Assembly (NCBI GenBank): GCA_020445045.1
Contig: JAGRHI010000297.1
Coordinates: 537-5,952, forward strand
Source: Candidatus Competibacteraceae bacterium
GTDB taxonomy: Bacteria; Pseudomonadota; Gammaproteobacteria; Competibacterales; Competibacteraceae
Length of the DNA: 5,416 nt
Direction: 5' to 3'
Shown: positions 5,393-5,416 of the stretch, in pieces
Numbering within the stretch: position 1 is the stretch's first letter
Layout: the number at the start of each line of letters is the position of its first letter
Program-made: the position numbers and the translations under genes
The notes under the pieces: generated by a model
The model's database searches: none
What the model was told of the DNA's origin: nothing
The model's input: the letters and a program-made list of their open reading frames with translations, nothing else

Positions 5393-5416
5393 ATGTATTA
5401 TGAAAGGCGCTAGTTG

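Overview
This window probably comes from the chromosome of a GC-rich gammaproteobacterium. The main evidence is a UbiD protein that follows the E. coli enzyme closely along its whole length, recalled from memory rather than searched. A tripartite-type (TRAP) carboxylate transporter operon and strongly G/C-biased third codon positions fit this. No finer taxonomic placement is supportable from the sequence.

Layout, left to right. Positions 1-75 hold the last 24 codons of an unidentified plus-strand gene. It converges on a minus-strand TRAP transporter operon, and a 30-nt hairpin (94-123) sits between the two stops. The operon reads right to left: possibly a 76-codon small gene (2358-2128), then the small membrane subunit dctQ (2131-1598), then the large membrane subunit dctM (1596-142). 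These are packed with an ATGA overlap and a 1-nt gap, so they look translationally coupled. No solute-binding protein gene (dctP) lies in the window. Diverging from the operon is ubiD (2399-3862), which encodes a complete prenylated-FMN-dependent 4-hydroxy-3-polyprenylbenzoate decarboxylase of ubiquinone biosynthesis.

From about 3863 the character changes. The DNA becomes visibly more AT-rich with relaxed codon use, and a two-gene cassette follows. The first gene is a RecF/OLD/SMC-type ABC ATPase (3902-5029) with all its nucleotide-binding motifs intact. The second (5026-5292) overlaps it by ATGA and encodes the N-terminal part of a small protein with a TOPRIM-like motif pattern. Its reading frame degenerates where a second acidic motif would be expected and ends inside a 125-bp AT-rich, MITE-like element (5268-5392). 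That element has perfect 19-bp terminal inverted repeats ending in TA. The architecture (ATPase plus a coupled TOPRIM-like partner, foreign composition, mobile DNA beside it) resembles split OLD-like or PARIS-like anti-phage modules. The partner gene appears truncated here, so the module may be decaying or inactive.

The transporter and ubiD are housekeeping or metabolic genes with no obvious functional link to each other. The ATPase cassette is the accessory part of the window and the most interesting.
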